From contig CM060842.1 of the NCBI GenBank assembly GCA_030762175.1, positions 51,180,501-51,244,500 on the forward strand: a stretch of 64,000 nt of DNA. Direction: 5' to 3'. The translations under genes were made by a program, and so were the position numbers. This stretch comes from Metallyticus violacea (lineage: Eukaryota > Arthropoda > Insecta > Mantodea > Metallyticidae). Below, piece by piece: positions 23,798-35,690 of the stretch; position 1 is the first letter of the stretch; each line of letters begins with the position of its first letter. The notes beneath the pieces were generated by a model. That model searched no databases and was not told where the DNA came from. It saw only the letters and a list, made by a program, of their open reading frames with translations.

Positions 23798-24387
23798 TAG
23801 ACATTTTTTGAGTTACGAGCCAGCCGCCAAGACCGTATAATGCATACGCAGGTAGCAGCTTGTAGTTAGTTTGAGTTTTTAGATAGCGGTTGCGAGTCGG
23901 TGCTTTCATTGCGTGCTTCTGTGCTAGTTGTTCTTCGTTAGTTATGCCACCATCTAATTATTGTTTTGAAGAATTTTGTGAAATCCGATTCTTTCAGAGA
24001 AGTAGTAAGACAATTTACAAGAAAATAACCCCGTAATCGTGTAAACTGTTCGCCAACTTGTTAAGAAGTTACTAGAGAAAGATCTCTCAATGACAAGAAA
24101 TATGTTCCGAACCGCCATATTCTTACGAAAGAAACATAAGATGAAATACAAGATTTTCGTATGCAGATGCTGACAATATATTGCCGCTAAGGGGCATCAC
24201 TTTTAGCATCTGGTGTAACACAGGTTAGTGCTTATTATCATCATTTTAAATACAGTATCATTTTAAGCTTCCAGTAAAAATATAAACTAAAATAAAAATG
24301 ATAAGTTTACTCGCGCCTTTCTATTTCCCGGTCTCTGGTTGCGGCGCCTGCACTTTCCCACGGCCAGTAACTTGAATAATCTCATTG
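23798..24387 (+). mobile_element. HTH-only TIR element, copy 2
   Basis: This copy aligns end to end with the copies at 2.4, 41.2 and 57.7 kb. The left end has lost part of the terminal repeat but keeps TTTTTTGAGTTACGAGCC. The right end AATCTCATTG is followed by TA. It shares the internal sequences TTGTAGTTAGTTTGAG, ATTGCCGCTAAGGGGCATCA and CAGTATCATTTTAAGCTT. The encoded HTH remnant (about 23940-24140) is broken. No catalytic domain is present. Confidence 0.75.
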
Positions 24388-24684
24388 TATAAACCAAATT
24401 AAATTCAAACAGGTGCTAAAGAATACGAAAATAGTAATAATCTGTTAAATATTTGGGAATAATTGCAATAATACCCGACAATTAATTATTAGATATTTTA
24501 TAGTCGAAAACATTAAAAACACTTTCTATTGAATGATTACTAAAGGGGGGGGGGAAGAGCAATTTTAAGACCAGCGACTCAAAGGTCATATTAAAATAAA
24601 ATATTAAACGGATGCCATAAACTTCGCCTAAAACATTTCATCTTTATGCTATAACTTTCTTTATCTACACTAGATAGTTCGATA
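24388..24684. other. AT-rich spacer
   Basis: Nothing recognisable. A G10 run lies at about 24545-24554. Confidence 0.5.
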
Positions 24685-25132
24685 TAGTAGGCGAGAAATT
24701 TCCTTGTGATTGATATTTCTGCTTCCACGTAGCTGCGTCTTCACGCTGTTACCTCGTCCCGTCACTCGCTGTCCGTCTCCAGCGATTGCTCTTCAAGAGC
24801 ATCATCATCGTCATCAACTTCTTCTTCCTCTTCGCTGTCGATTTCCAATTCCATTTCATTGTGTTCACTATAATTGCCAATGAAATCACTGGAGCCATCC
24901 AAGTTTATTATAAAATGCTCCGCTACTTTCAGAATGCTTTCTTTCAATGCATTCTCTTGAAAACGCGTTGCTACTGCGTACTTTCAGTTAACTGTTAACT
25001 GTTGTAACGCCGATGATGTCATGCCTCTGACGATAATGTGTTTTTGTTACCTGATTGGTAGGCGATAAGACGAGCCCCTCGCCAGCCGAGTCGCTAGCAA
25101 GTGTCAATCACAAAGTAATTTCTCTGCTACTG
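24685..25132 (-). mobile_element. TA-flanked TIR element with acidic reading frame
   Basis: The ends are inverted repeats of about 30 bases. The left starts TAGTAGGCGAGAAATTTCC and continues TTGTGATTGATA. The right, reversed, starts CAGTAGCAGAGAAATTACT and continues TTGTGATTGACA. TA dinucleotides flank both ends (24683-24684 and 25133-25134), as expected for Tc1/mariner/pogo-type insertion. Inside, a minus frame (24947 down to 24762, 61 codons, open further upstream) ends in a strongly acidic tail rich in E and D (SEEEEEVDDDDDALEEQSLE). At 448 bp it can hold only a fragment of a transposase. The acidic C-terminus would suit a pogo/Tigger-like protein, but that assignment is inference. Confidence 0.7.
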
Positions 25133-25134
25133 TA

Positions 25135-28100
25135 GAAGAAAACGTGTTATCTATACCTACAAACGATCTGCATTTCAAATAATGAATGAATTAATGATCA
25201 GACAAATGAGCCTGGCCTAAGATTACTTGTATTCTATTTTTTAGGATAATGGTAAACTTCAGAAAAAATACTACTCGTGCCTTTGCCCTAAACAGGACAT
25301 TTCGTTAGAAATTATGAAGGACAATATGGAAAGGGAGGAAAATATTTGTGCTTATTGCAATGAGTATTTTTTTCTGAGATTACCACAATGGTACATAACT
25401 TATTTAGAGGGAAGCAATTTTGGTTTATGTACACAAATATTACCGAAAAATTGCCCCCAGAGTGATGATACCAAGCATTTTAAGGTTTACAGCAAGTATT
25501 CTCTTGCCTTGAATTACAGATTGGGAAAAGAAGGTAACATTTTAACAGAGAAGCGAAAAGTTTAAAAAATAAACAAGCTCCTTTGTTATAAAATGCTGCT
25601 CCAGCTTCATCTGACCAATATCATGTCCAGTTTTAATTTCTATAATGCAAGATAATAATAAATAGGCTACGCATGACATTTTCCTCTTTTATGTTGTTCT
25701 GTAAATTTACAAGATGCGTGCTAAAAGCTTCTATTATACGTATGTCTTTTTATTATTTATAGTATATTTATACACTTAGGAAACGATATTTGCAGCCCTG
25801 TTTGTCCTTATTGTTCGTCAAGTAGATTACAGTTTTTACGTAGACGAAAACTGACAACACGTTAACCTGTAGACCAGCGCAAGACGATAGAACAAGAGAG
25901 GAAGCCATTTGAATCGGTTAAATTATTTATGGCCCTTTAATGACTTAACTTTGTGTAGAAGGATATGATTGTGAATATTATTGCTGTTTCACAATGGGAA
26001 ATCTATGCCTTTAGTCTGAAACAGGATGGACACAGTATTGCAGAATTAATAAACAATGATTCCACACATAACCTCACTTCTTGGAGGGTAACAAAATTTA
26101 TCTGTCCAGTTTTACTATTCATATTGGTAGACTGCTATTATAATGAACACTTAAAAGCAATGCTTTATATATTTAATAAAGAGTTAGAACTTTTATGAAT
26201 AAAATTTGCAAATGTTTTAAATTCCCTTTAAACACATGCAATTCCAGTGATAATATTTAGTGACTATAGCCCACTAATGACTCCAAGCTGACGCAAATAA
26301 TATAACAACTTTACAGGCGATTTTTACACCGTACAAATGATACAATTCAATCAAGGGTAGGCATACGCGCAAACTGGCATCATCTCATATTGTTCAGCAG
26401 GTGTGTTCCCATTAGCCAAGAGTATATTGCTATAACTAGCATGTTAAACAAAGATAAGAAACACATCGAAAACAAAATGCACCTCATTATAGATACTTTG
26501 AATATTTTTGTAATGGAGCACAGATTTTGGAAGAAAAATTAGCAAAGAAAATATTTACAAACACACTATAGCATACCATTCGTACATTTTATGTCTATTT
26601 TGAAAGTTGCTTATTTTCAATTTATGTTTACCTGCATCCCAAAACTGTTTCATACAGTCTCTATTGAAATTACTCCGATTTACCTCGCTGAAAGCACCAT
26701 TGGATACGATGTAGGAATTTTGCTCTTCTAGGTAATGAGGGATGGATTCAGAACATGTGAATTAAATGTATTCTTCCTCAATGGTTTAACAATGGAAATT
26801 ATTAAAAAAATATGATACATTTTACGTTTATTTAAGGAAAACATTAAAGAAAAGGCCAGAAATAATGTTTTTGTACCATTTTAATAAGTGGTAATTTCTG
26901 TTTATTTTTAATGCTTTTCATTAATGTTCCTTGGTTATCCGTATTTTTAATAAATATGCAATTATGCCACTGCAGGAGCTATTTTTTGATTTTGCCAGCA
27001 CTTGTGCAGTTAAACTTCTATATCTCAGGAACTATTTGCTCTAGAAGGCTGTAGTTTCTCTTGAATGTTTGAAAAAGTTGTATTTCATAAATTGGTAGGT
27101 TTGTTTCCATGACGTTATATTTTATTGTTTTACAGTGATCGAGAGTTTTAGCTGGTGTTTCTCTCGAAAAGTAAATTTTTCTATAAACGCATTTTTTGGC
27201 TGCAATTGTTGAAAAACTACATTTGTCTGCACAAGTTTTCCATTTTTTTAGGATCCGTATAAGATAAAACTTTGAAACTTTTATCGCTTATTCATGCTAT
27301 TATTGTGATGATGTGGATCGATTATGGTTAAGCAATGACAAAATGTGATAACGTAAAATAATAAACCTTCAGAAAAAATACAAAAGAGCAAACAATTGAA
27401 AATAATTTATAATTTGTTTCAGTGTCATAGTATAGTAGTGAAAATGGATCAGAAAATGTTAATTAGGTGCATCTGTATGATGTAAAAGTTTCAGTTCATT
27501 AGCTTTAATAGTCCTTGATAAAATGGGAACTGAAGTTGGTAAATTTAACATTACAAGGATAGGCCTTTCATATTCCCCTTAAATCTAAAACATTTCTTAT
27601 ATTGGGCCGTGCTGAAAATCATCTTTCCTAAGAGATGATATTTAAAAAAAAAAACATTTTAAATTACATACATTTTGGCAAATTAATCAGAAGTGCACTG
27701 TATGACCATTATAATTCATGTCACAAACCACGAAAGGTGTAGAATTATTTAAATGACCAACAGTCAAAGCACCATGCACTCTTTCGGCAGGCAATTTAAA
27801 TTAGAAAAATTTGGAAAAAAACTTCATCTTGGCATATAGAACTTCTGCTTGTAATATAATCAAGGCTGGTCTACAGTTATAGCATAGAAATGGCGAAAAA
27901 TTAATGACACTTTTTCACTTTATGGACAAACACAACACGAGCAGTTTGTACACTTTCTGCAACGTCCAAATATACCTCCATCAAAACAGCGTGATGGAAA
28001 TTTCTTTGCAAAACATTTTTCTTTTGTTTAGCAATTTAAAATTGACAACAATGTTTATAGCTTTAACGTCTCTTTTTCACAATGACAGCGTTCTTAGCTT

Positions 28101-29130
28101 AGGATAGCTCTTGTAAACAACATTATTGACTACGATTGACCATTATTGTTATTTTAATTACAATGATTAATCAAAAGGAAATGAGATAGTGAAGAAAATA
28201 GAAGTTAAGAGAATTTCACACTTAAGAGTTATGCTCTACTCCATAAAACATCTTAAATATTTTTTGAAATTAAGAGTCTATAACATATTTTCCACCATTT
28301 CACATAATCTGAAACAGAATAGCGAATATACCAAAGCCGCCTTTTGAAATGTTAACTCAGAGATGACAGAAACACAAATATATAGCAGGTTTACCAATAG
28401 GAGATCATCTGTTTCGATGTCATTGTCATTTTCAGTATTTATATTCATTTATTATAAGTGTAAAGCACTACATCATGTTGACGTTTCACTAAGGGCGTCC
28501 TCCTGCAAGTTCGAAATCATTCCCAGGTTTAGAAGTCAAATATCCATTTATATTATGTTGGCTACACTGGGAATGTTGGATCCTGCTGTTGCTTCTGTTC
28601 CTTCCAGGTGGCTGCAAGAAAAAATAATGTGCTGTTAGCTCACTACATTCATCACGAAAAAAATGCATGTAAACAATAAATCAGAAATTTGAATATTGAT
28701 TTAGAGAGAAGGAAAAAAAAACAACATATTTACAAATCTTAAAACTGTGAATGAACAAGTTTAAAAGTTCACAGGATGTAAAATAGTGTAGTGATTACTA
28801 TAAGCTCTTGGAAAATGTACACTTTATCAGTACTATGCGCTGCAGCAAAAGGTAGTTTTCTATGAAAAATGCAAATATAGCATCTATAGTTTTCACTATT
28901 ACTACCTGTGTGTTAAAATACGAAGTGAGGTTATAAAATAACAGAATTTATCCTCCCCTCCCATTTCCCTGTGATATTTAGATGGAGAAGAGAGCTACAC
29001 AGGTCGTTGACCTGCGTATATTCTTCATTACACCTGAAATATTCAAGGTCGTTTGGCGAGCTGTTTTGTGCATTCTTTGCTTGGAGCGACTCTGCATCTG
29101 AATGCGTCGGAAGAAATGTTAAGTGCGAAA
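25135..29130. other. Long AT-rich interval without recognised gene
   Basis: About 4 kb with no element I can name. Small open frames (25314-25565, 25965-26198, 27904-28107, 28363-28638) show no known domain and AT-driven composition. An imperfect inverted repeat (AAGGAA...TTCCTT) surrounds about 26830-26935 and may be a decayed foldback, but it is too weak to call. Confidence 0.45.
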
Positions 29131-29880
29131 GTGGAGTAGCGTGTGATATGAAATTTCTCGCAAAACTTGGAAAACTCGCTACAGAAACATACGGTATACT
29201 GATGCAAGTTTATGGTAATGGGTATCTATCTGGTACCCAAGTTCATGAGGGTTAAAACATTCTTTTAAAGAGTGTAGTATAACATCCAGAAAAATCTGTA
29301 AATTGTAAGAATAAATATCGCAATTACTGAGTTTGCTAACACAGATAAAGGAACTGTTTGACAGATTTTACACGAACATCTTAACATGAAAAATAGGGAC
29401 ACATTAACATGATGTAAACTTTTTCTTTTATCAAATCCTATAACCTGTGATTATTTTTTTTCCCCAATACGACCCAGAAACTAAGCATCAATCCATGTAA
29501 TGTAAGAGTCCCAACACCCCAATTCAGGGGTGGGTAAGCCTAAATTCAAAGGAATGATGGTTGCTTTTTTCGATTTCAAAGGGATGATTCATGTGGACTG
29601 GATGTCCGAAAGTCAGAGAATGTTAATCCGGTCTACTACAAGAAGGTTTTAATAACACTTTGTGTGCGATTGAGAAGAAGAGGACCTAAAATGTGGTGAA
29701 CGGCTCATAGCTTCTACACAGCACTGAATGTAAATTCTTTCTTGGCGAAATACAAGGTTCCCACCCACCGTACTCGCCTGATTTTACACCCCGTGAACTT
29801 TTTGTATATCCGAAAATTAAATCTGCATTAGTTTTTCAAGGCCTTGAATTCAAAAAAATGGTTGTGAATTTTCTTTGCTC
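29131..29880 (+). mobile_element. mariner transposase relic
   Basis: The blocks of a mariner transposase appear in order on the plus strand with many stops and frameshifts. MKFLAKLGKLATETYGIL (about 29148-29201) matches the N-terminal KFCVKLGKSATETxxML block. QILHEHLNMK (about 29362-29391) is the HTH end. YDPETKHQSM (about 29468-29497) follows the first catalytic aspartate, which is itself lost with the preceding segment. FFDFKGMIHVDW is the next strand. HPPYSPDFTPRELF (about 29762-29803) carries the third catalytic motif. The deletion between QILHEHLNMK and YDPETK removes the region around the first D. It belongs to a different mariner subgroup from the 13.4-kb relic, judging by the N-terminal motif. 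Confidence 0.8.
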
Positions 29881-30800
29881 TTATTATTACTATAATTGAG
29901 TAATTATATTAATTCGGTCGTGTTAAATAGTTTATTAAGTTTTTAGAAGTAGTATGGTAATGAGTGACTGTACTAAAAACATATATTTCTGTAATTTTAA
30001 TGAAGGAATCTCAAGATTATTTGCAGGAAGATATACGTTATGTAAACCCTTTGAGAGAGAGAGAAATGGCATCGCCAGATTCTACGTGTCGATCGGGACG
30101 GTCGTAAACTCTATATTCATAAGCGCATGCAGCGAGTGCACACTGCAGTGGGAAGTTTGTAAACGTAATGGTCACAATCATAAGTATCTGGAAATCGAAT
30201 GTCACGATAGAGTATGGGTGGCGGAGAGATCTTGAAGGCATTGCTCTTCTGTGTAAGTTCCTGGGTTCAAATTCACACAAAGTTTCTGTTTTTTTATTAT
30301 TGGTTTTATAAGTGTATATGTGGAACATCATGTTGCCTTAATATTACAGTATATTTTAACGTATCATTTGAGTTCTATGCACACACAAAAACGTAATCAC
30401 AATCCAACGTATTCTTTACAAATAACTAAATATATACACGAACCAAAATTTTAGTGAAATTCTAAGTGAAAACTTAGAAATGAATACAAATTGATATTGT
30501 GTACAAACCCCCAGCATGTATGTATAACTGCTCTCAATCTTCGGGACATAGATGATGTCAAATTTCTACAGTAATGTGGACGAGAGACTACATCACACCG
30601 GACTTCTTGAATTTGTGCCCATAAGCCACCTTTTGTCCGTGCATGTGCAGGGAGTACGTGTGCAGCATATTGTATTTAGATGGAACAAATGCTGAAGGAA
30701 ATACATACATATATAACATGCTATGTTAAAGCTTGCTGTAAATTGGAAATATTAGCAAACTAATTTGTCATAATATGTTACAAAGGTTCATTAAAAAAAA
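29881..30800. other. Unassigned interval
   Basis: No element was recognised. Opposing frames at 29954-30331 overlap each other and match nothing known. Confidence 0.45.
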
Positions 30801-30802
30801 AG

Positions 30803-30875
30803 CTTCATGGTGGGAGGCGAACCTTTGCTCTTAACCGCTTCATTGCGCATTCTGTCATAGAGCTAACAGCGTCTT
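30803..30875 (-). mobile_element. tRNA-like fragment (SINE head or tRNA pseudogene)
   Basis: The minus strand reads GTTAGCTCTATGACAG, then about 25 bases, then AAAGGTTCGCCTCCCACC. These are A-box and B-box-like stretches at roughly tRNA spacing. The acceptor stem does not pair, so it is not a functional tRNA gene. No known SINE body follows. Confidence 0.35.
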
Positions 30876-31139
30876 TAGTGCATGTCATGTAACACAACTG
30901 CTGCAGTGGCTACACAGCCTTGCTGGCTACCTTGTGAACGCTGTAAGACTTAGAAGAGTTTTGCGTTCAAGAGATGACTCATTTTTTTTTCAAAGGGTGT
31001 ACACAAAAAGGATAATAATGGCCCATTACCAATTGACAATAAGAAAATCTTTCACTTTATTAATGATTATTTAGATAACATTAAAAATACTCCAAGTTAA
31101 TGAAAACTTAAAGATAACTCATATATCTCAAGCGAGAGT

Positions 31140-31680
31140 TCAAACAAAAAAGAAGAAATCTTTCAAATTAAAAGATACAACACCTTTGTCAAGAAAAAGA
31201 GAAGCAGAAAATTCTAGAAAGGCCTTTGCTTCTCAAATTCCTACTTGCAATACATTTGAACTTCTACAAAAGCTTGGGGAGAAGTAGTAAAATGTATGTA
31301 TTTAGTGCTACAAATGTTTATTCATGATCAAGTTCCTCATGCTGAATTACTAGGAACTTTGGCCTCTATATTAAAGAACCGTTTCTGATTTCTCTCGCTG
31401 GTAAGGCCAACTTCAATAGATGACTACCTCGCATAGTGACATATCTGGATTCCCACAACGCTCCGTTTCATACTTTCGGAGATTCGACTGTCTCCGTTGC
31501 TTGTAAAAAATTGCCAACTTCTATTGCGAATAAAGAAATTTTTGATGAACTTTCAAAAACAAACCCAGTCTTAAAGGTAATTGGACTTCATAATAGAAAT
31601 AAAATGCCACTTTCAGTTTTGAGACTGGAGGTGCAGTGCAGCGATATTGGGAACGGAAAGGGAAGTCATTTGAAGGTGTT
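31140..31680 (+). mobile_element. Possible Jockey-like LINE ORF1 (gag-like) trace
   Basis: Two plus-strand readings resemble a LINE ORF1. One near 31180-31285 (SRKREAENSRKAFASQIPTC) is basic and polar. The second (about 31500-31630) reads LPTSIANKEIFDELSKTNP and then VIGLHNRNKMPLSVLRLEV. It recalls the RNA-binding block of Jockey-type ORF1 proteins, in which a short helix with EEL or DEL is followed by a VxRLxNRxxxPLPLVxVEL strand. No zinc knuckles are visible. The assignment is tentative. Confidence 0.35.
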
Positions 31681-32310
31681 AACCTCTGGTGTTGCTTTTT
31701 TTCTTGGCTTGTTAATTTGAGTTTGCTTTTACGTGTTTTGTTATTGACTTCTTTACTATTTTTCTGTTATTCTATTAATTTTATAACTTATGTCTCCCGG
31801 TTGCCCATCATGTCATGTCTCACTGTAAGAATTTTGATGATGCTTTTAATTTAACACTTTACACTTAACCGTCTCATAGCTCTGAAAGTTTACTCAGAGA
31901 TAGAGAAATAACAGCTCTATTTTTGCACACCACCTGGTTTAAATCTTGCATGTTAATACATTTATATTCTCTCTTTCTCTTTCTCTCACTCTTGTTGCAC
32001 GTCTAATTTGTTTCCATGCACTGTGTTACCTTTGATATGCAATATTTATTTTTACCACCTTCATTTGTCTTATTGCCTTTGAAGAACAATAGTTTCTGAA
32101 TATAGCGAGAGATAATCTGTGAATATTTAAGCGTTTTATTCTCTTAATATTTCTTCAGTTTTGTCACTTGAGTTACACAGTTCAGAGCGTTACTATGCAT
32201 TTTATAGTGAAAGTTAAATAATCTTAATAATATAAACTTATATTATATATCTTGTAAAGGCACACACTTTTTATAGTATTATGTTATTGGTTATAAGATA
32301 TTATTGAAGA
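31681..32310. other. AT-rich interval
   Basis: Nothing recognisable apart from a short CTCTTTCT-rich tract near 31970-31992. Confidence 0.5.
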
Positions 32311-32316
32311 AATGGT

Positions 32317-32380
32317 CATGATGATGATGATGACGATGACGATGACGACGACGATGATGATGATGATGATGATGATGATG

Positions 32381-32421
<41 letters not shown>
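32317..32421. repeat. Compound (GAT)n/(GAC)n/(AAT)n microsatellite
   Basis: Successive blocks of GAT, GAC, GAT and then AAT units run for about 105 bases. The changing unit in a single tract suggests growth by slippage with point changes that then spread. The minus reading as poly-isoleucine and valine is not a protein. Confidence 0.9.
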
Positions 32422-32422
<1 letters not shown>

Positions 32423-33004
32423 CAGTTTGTACATAGAAAGGAACGGTAAATATTGAAACCTAGGTAACTGTGCATTTGGAAAGGAGTATAAGGTAGAGAA
32501 AGGTCCCTTCTTATTCCTCCCCTCTTCCCGTGAAACTTGGTTGGCCTCGGTGTTGTAGCTGTTTTCTGAGGCCGGGCCGCCCGTAAAGCGCAGCTACATC
32601 TACCCAATGATAAAGATGATTATGGTAAGTTACGAGGTTTCTTAAACCTAGTGATACCAAATTTAATTACATTTGAATCATAATAAAATTGTTAAACAGG
32701 CTGGTAATTTCCTTACTTAACGGTATTTAATTTAAAAAACTTAACCCTAAATTAAAAAAAATATATATAATGACAGCTATTAAGACTAAATTCTTTAGGC
32801 GTTGTGTGAAATAACATGGGAAATTATTGCAAATCCATGTAAGATTAAAATATATACTTCAGGATGTCCTTAATCACAATACACATTCAAACTAAAACAA
32901 TTAAATAAAATTTCCATCAAACATTAAAAGTAAACTTTAACACCCTCTGAACAACAACAATTTCTGAATCGTTTGCAAACTGGTATTTATTTACTTTAAT
33001 GGGG
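32422..33004. other. Interval with a GC-rich patch
   Basis: A GC-rich patch at about 32515-32600 includes TTGGCCTCGGTGTTGTAGCTG, which recalls the 5' head of some tRNA-derived insect SINEs, but no body follows. The rest is AT-rich with nothing recognised. Confidence 0.35.
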
Positions 33005-33115
33005 TATCTTCCTAACCACGGTAAATTCCCATTACATGTGTGGGAATCGAACCTGGGACCCGAGGTGTAGTAACTAGAAACGCTGACAATTAGATCATGG
33101 GGCTGATCACGCAGG
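33005..33115 (-). mobile_element. tRNA-derived SINE fragment (family 4)
   Basis: The minus strand begins GCCCCATGATCTAATTGTCA (A-box side) and continues to GGGTCCCAGGTTCGATTCCC (B-box GGTTCGATTCC at about 33051-33041). Spacing between the boxes and the trailing GC-rich segment fit a tRNA-like SINE head. Only about 110 bases remain. No other copy of this type was seen here. Confidence 0.5.
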
Positions 33116-33800
33116 AGGAAACAAAGAAAGAAATAAAGATGTGTGATATAAAAAAATACTAAATAAAAAACACCATTCGTAATAACTCATAATAGGTGCT
33201 TAATATATTAAAATCTATTCTACTTAAGAGTTACGTACCTTTATAGTACATTTCCTTGTACATACTGGGACAGTTCTTCCCCTGGAAAACAATAAATTCA
33301 TAATTATGAACAATGTTTTAAAATGTACAGTACAATTATATAAGAGAAGCAAATGTGTCGCACCAAAAACTTCAATACACCTGGTTAGCATAAAGGGACA
33401 TTCACTTTTACCCCATTTCAAGACTTTGTCACTTAACTAAGTGCATATAATAGTTAATAATTTGACAATGATCATTTTCAAAGAAAGAGTAGCTTTGAAA
33501 CTTTCTGATGGTGATGCTGAAAGGTGGATTGAAGATGGAGCTACAATAACCTTTTTCTGTGTAAAATACCAGTACTAGTAGTATTAGTATTAATAAATAA
33601 TAGAATTAATATTTACTTTTATTAATGCTAGTAAATGCAGAGCAGTTTGAAAAGTCCCGCAAAGAAATGGGCCGACTAGCGGACCTCCAATCGCTGAGAT
33701 TCCCCACGCAGCCAGTCTCTCTACCAGTTAGTTGCGGATTTCGACAGAATCGGGCTGTTGTGTTGGGCAGCCGATAGTGAGCTTTCATTAAATAGTGCAG
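33116..33800. other. AT-rich interval with a GC-richer patch
   Basis: Nothing recognised. A GC-richer segment at 33650-33785 may be the 5' flank of the transposase relic that follows, but no conserved block is visible in it. Confidence 0.4.
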
Positions 33801-33804
33801 TAGT

Positions 33805-34245
33805 GTTATGAAATGGCGAGATATTCACTACACCTTTGTATATTCATCTTCAAGGCATGCATCAGGTAAAGTCGTGTGGTAGAACGAGATCATTTAGGAG
33901 TAAATTTCCTGGAAGTTTGGTTCCAATACGACAAATAATACAAAATTAGTAAAAAATAAACCACGTTCAGTAACTGGCCGGAAAATAATCGAAGACTGCT
34001 TATCAGTCCATGAAGAAATTGCGCCGTGTATTTGATTCTAGAATTATTAGTCTTGCTTTATGACCTCCGCGTTCCCCAGATCTTAAGGTTTGTGGTTTTT
34101 ATCTTTGGACATTGAAAAACAGGATATGTTAAACTTGCCCTCACATATTGGAAGAACTGAATCCAACCATTCGAACGAAGTTAGATCCATTAGAGATGGG
34201 GAACTGATGCATGTCAGTGATAATTTGTTAAGAAGACAGGGAAAA
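33805..34245 (+). mobile_element. DUF4817-type transposase relic, internally deleted
   Basis: The N-terminal block at about 33880-34000 contains RSKFPGSLVP, then KNKPRSVTGRKIIED, matching the end of the DUF4817-type helix-turn-helix and its GRPRSV-type linker. After a gap of about 60 bases the C-terminal block follows: PPRSPDL (about 34065-34086), then a degraded FYLW, then LPSHIGRTESNHSNEVRSIR (about 34136-34195). It corresponds to the third catalytic motif and C-terminal helix of the DDE_3 domain (PPRSPDLTPxDFFLWG...). The central catalytic region is missing. A short deletion junction is a simpler explanation than two separate elements, because order and strand agree. Confidence 0.75.
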
Positions 34246-34300
34246 TGGCTGACATTTCCATTTTCCCTGACATTTCCATTTTCCCTTTATTTTTTCATTT
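34246..34300. repeat. Short tandem duplication
   Basis: The 18-base unit TGACATTTCCATTTTCCC appears twice in tandem (about 34251-34286). Confidence 0.8.
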
Positions 34301-35324
34301 ATTTTAAGGAGGTTGAGTACCAAATATTATTTAATAAGTTTGAAAACTGTGAAGCGCTTGAGCCACGCGGGGTCTAACCGCCGATAGGCTTGAAGTTGTT
34401 CCTGGCTCCCCGTTAATTACAGAGTAATCAAAATAATTAATTTTTGTAATTTTGGAATCAGAAACTGTGTAATTGTAAAACTAATGTAACATATGTAAAA
34501 CTAATATTGTGTAGTGTTTAATTGCATTCATAAAGGGTACTTAAGTATTACAAAAATTACCCCTTCTAGAGTAACAGCTAGATAATTGCTGGTAGATCAC
34601 TTTTGTTCCTTCCTCCTTTACAGATATTTAAATAAGTTATTTAGATGATTTTTATGATTTTTGAAAAAAATAAATTGAGTACTCTTAAGTGATATAGTGC
34701 TCTGTTTAACATGCTTTAAGCAAGAAGGATATTTTAAGCATATGGCAAAACGTATTGGGCAAGTGTATCAGTAAAGAAATGAACTGCTTAATACAATTTT
34801 GGTTGCCCATGCTGTGAACATTATTCACAAAATGAACATTCGGAAATAGCAACGACTGAAGAATTCATCCAGGAAATGCACTTCATATTGTCGATTGAAG
34901 CTGTCGGAAAATGCAAAGGTTGAACCTGCATATCATATTCTGGCATATGAAATAGCTTTCAGCAACATGGCAACCAATTTTCCTGGCAACACAAACTCAC
35001 TTTCTCAAAGTATCATTGTTTTCGGAGGAATGAGACAGTTGAATTTTTATTACCAAACTGAGGACAATATCTAAAACGTCCACATTTTTTCCCTAATGTA
35101 AAAGACAAAAATTGAAACTGAAACTGTACTTAAGTCTAAATTTTATTATAAAATGGTCTATATTATTGCCTATAAACGTCCATTTTAACAGTTAATGCAT
35201 TTTTATTTATATTGATTACAAAAGAAGTTAATTTGAAAATTTATAAAATGTTCTCCATGTAGCATAGTATTAGTTGGAGCAATACTGTCAAACAACCGGA
35301 GTGGTTTAGAAGGCAACTTTCATT
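34301..35324. other. AT-rich interval
   Basis: Nothing recognisable. Confidence 0.5.
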
Positions 35325-35500
35325 TATTTGTTTTATTTACGGACGCTCTTTAGCATCTCAGTCATCAGCTCTCATTCAATTCAGGGCGTGAAACTTCCAA
35401 TAAATGTTATTCAAAGATCTCTTCTTTCAGGCTTGAGGTTCTTTTATCTATGACATGGGATGCACGACTTTTCTTCCCTTCGGAAAGATTAGGGTTTATA
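35325..35500 (-). mobile_element. SINE-1 copy, 3' two thirds
   Basis: The reverse complement carries the SINE-1 body from near TAAACCCTAATC through CTTCCGAAGGGAAG, the CTCAAGCCTGAAAG box and GAGATGCTAAAGAGCGTCCG to a short A/T-rich tail. The tRNA-like head is absent. Its truncated end meets the start of a different SINE in the opposite orientation at about 35501. Confidence 0.8.
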
Positions 35501-35690
35501 CGTCAGACGATAGACAACGCTTGGTACATGTACTGAAGAGGTTCCGAGTTCAAAACCCTTGGGCCAGCCACACTGACCTTGGGTTTTTTCATGGTTCGGT
35601 CGCTTAGGTAAATGCTGGTATGGATGTTTCCTTTCCACGAATTTTCCGCTATGCTATTTCTTATAATTTTATTCCGCAAGTTCTATTACA
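35501..35690 (+). mobile_element. tRNA-derived SINE fragment (family 5)
   Basis: A B-box-like stretch (GGTTCCGAGTTCAAAACCC) at about 35540-35558 is followed by a body containing CTTGGGTTTTTTCATGGTT and GTAAATGCTGGTATGG. This has the general form of a widespread arthropod SINE body (a G/T-rich segment ending in a run of T, then an AATGCxGGxATGG phrase). The A-box part is weak. The 3' end is not defined. Confidence 0.5.

Noticed and set aside
26830..26940. Imperfect inverted repeat in AT-rich DNA
   Set aside because: Matches are interrupted and AT-rich, so chance symmetry is likely.
27880..28020. Cysteine-rich minus-strand reading (contains GRCRKCTNCSCCVCP)
   Set aside because: The frame is short and its flanks carry stops and no known zinc-binding layout; I could not link it to a transposase C-terminus or any other family.
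32284..32607. Minus frame with poly-isoleucine and valine
   Set aside because: It is the translation of a compound trinucleotide repeat.
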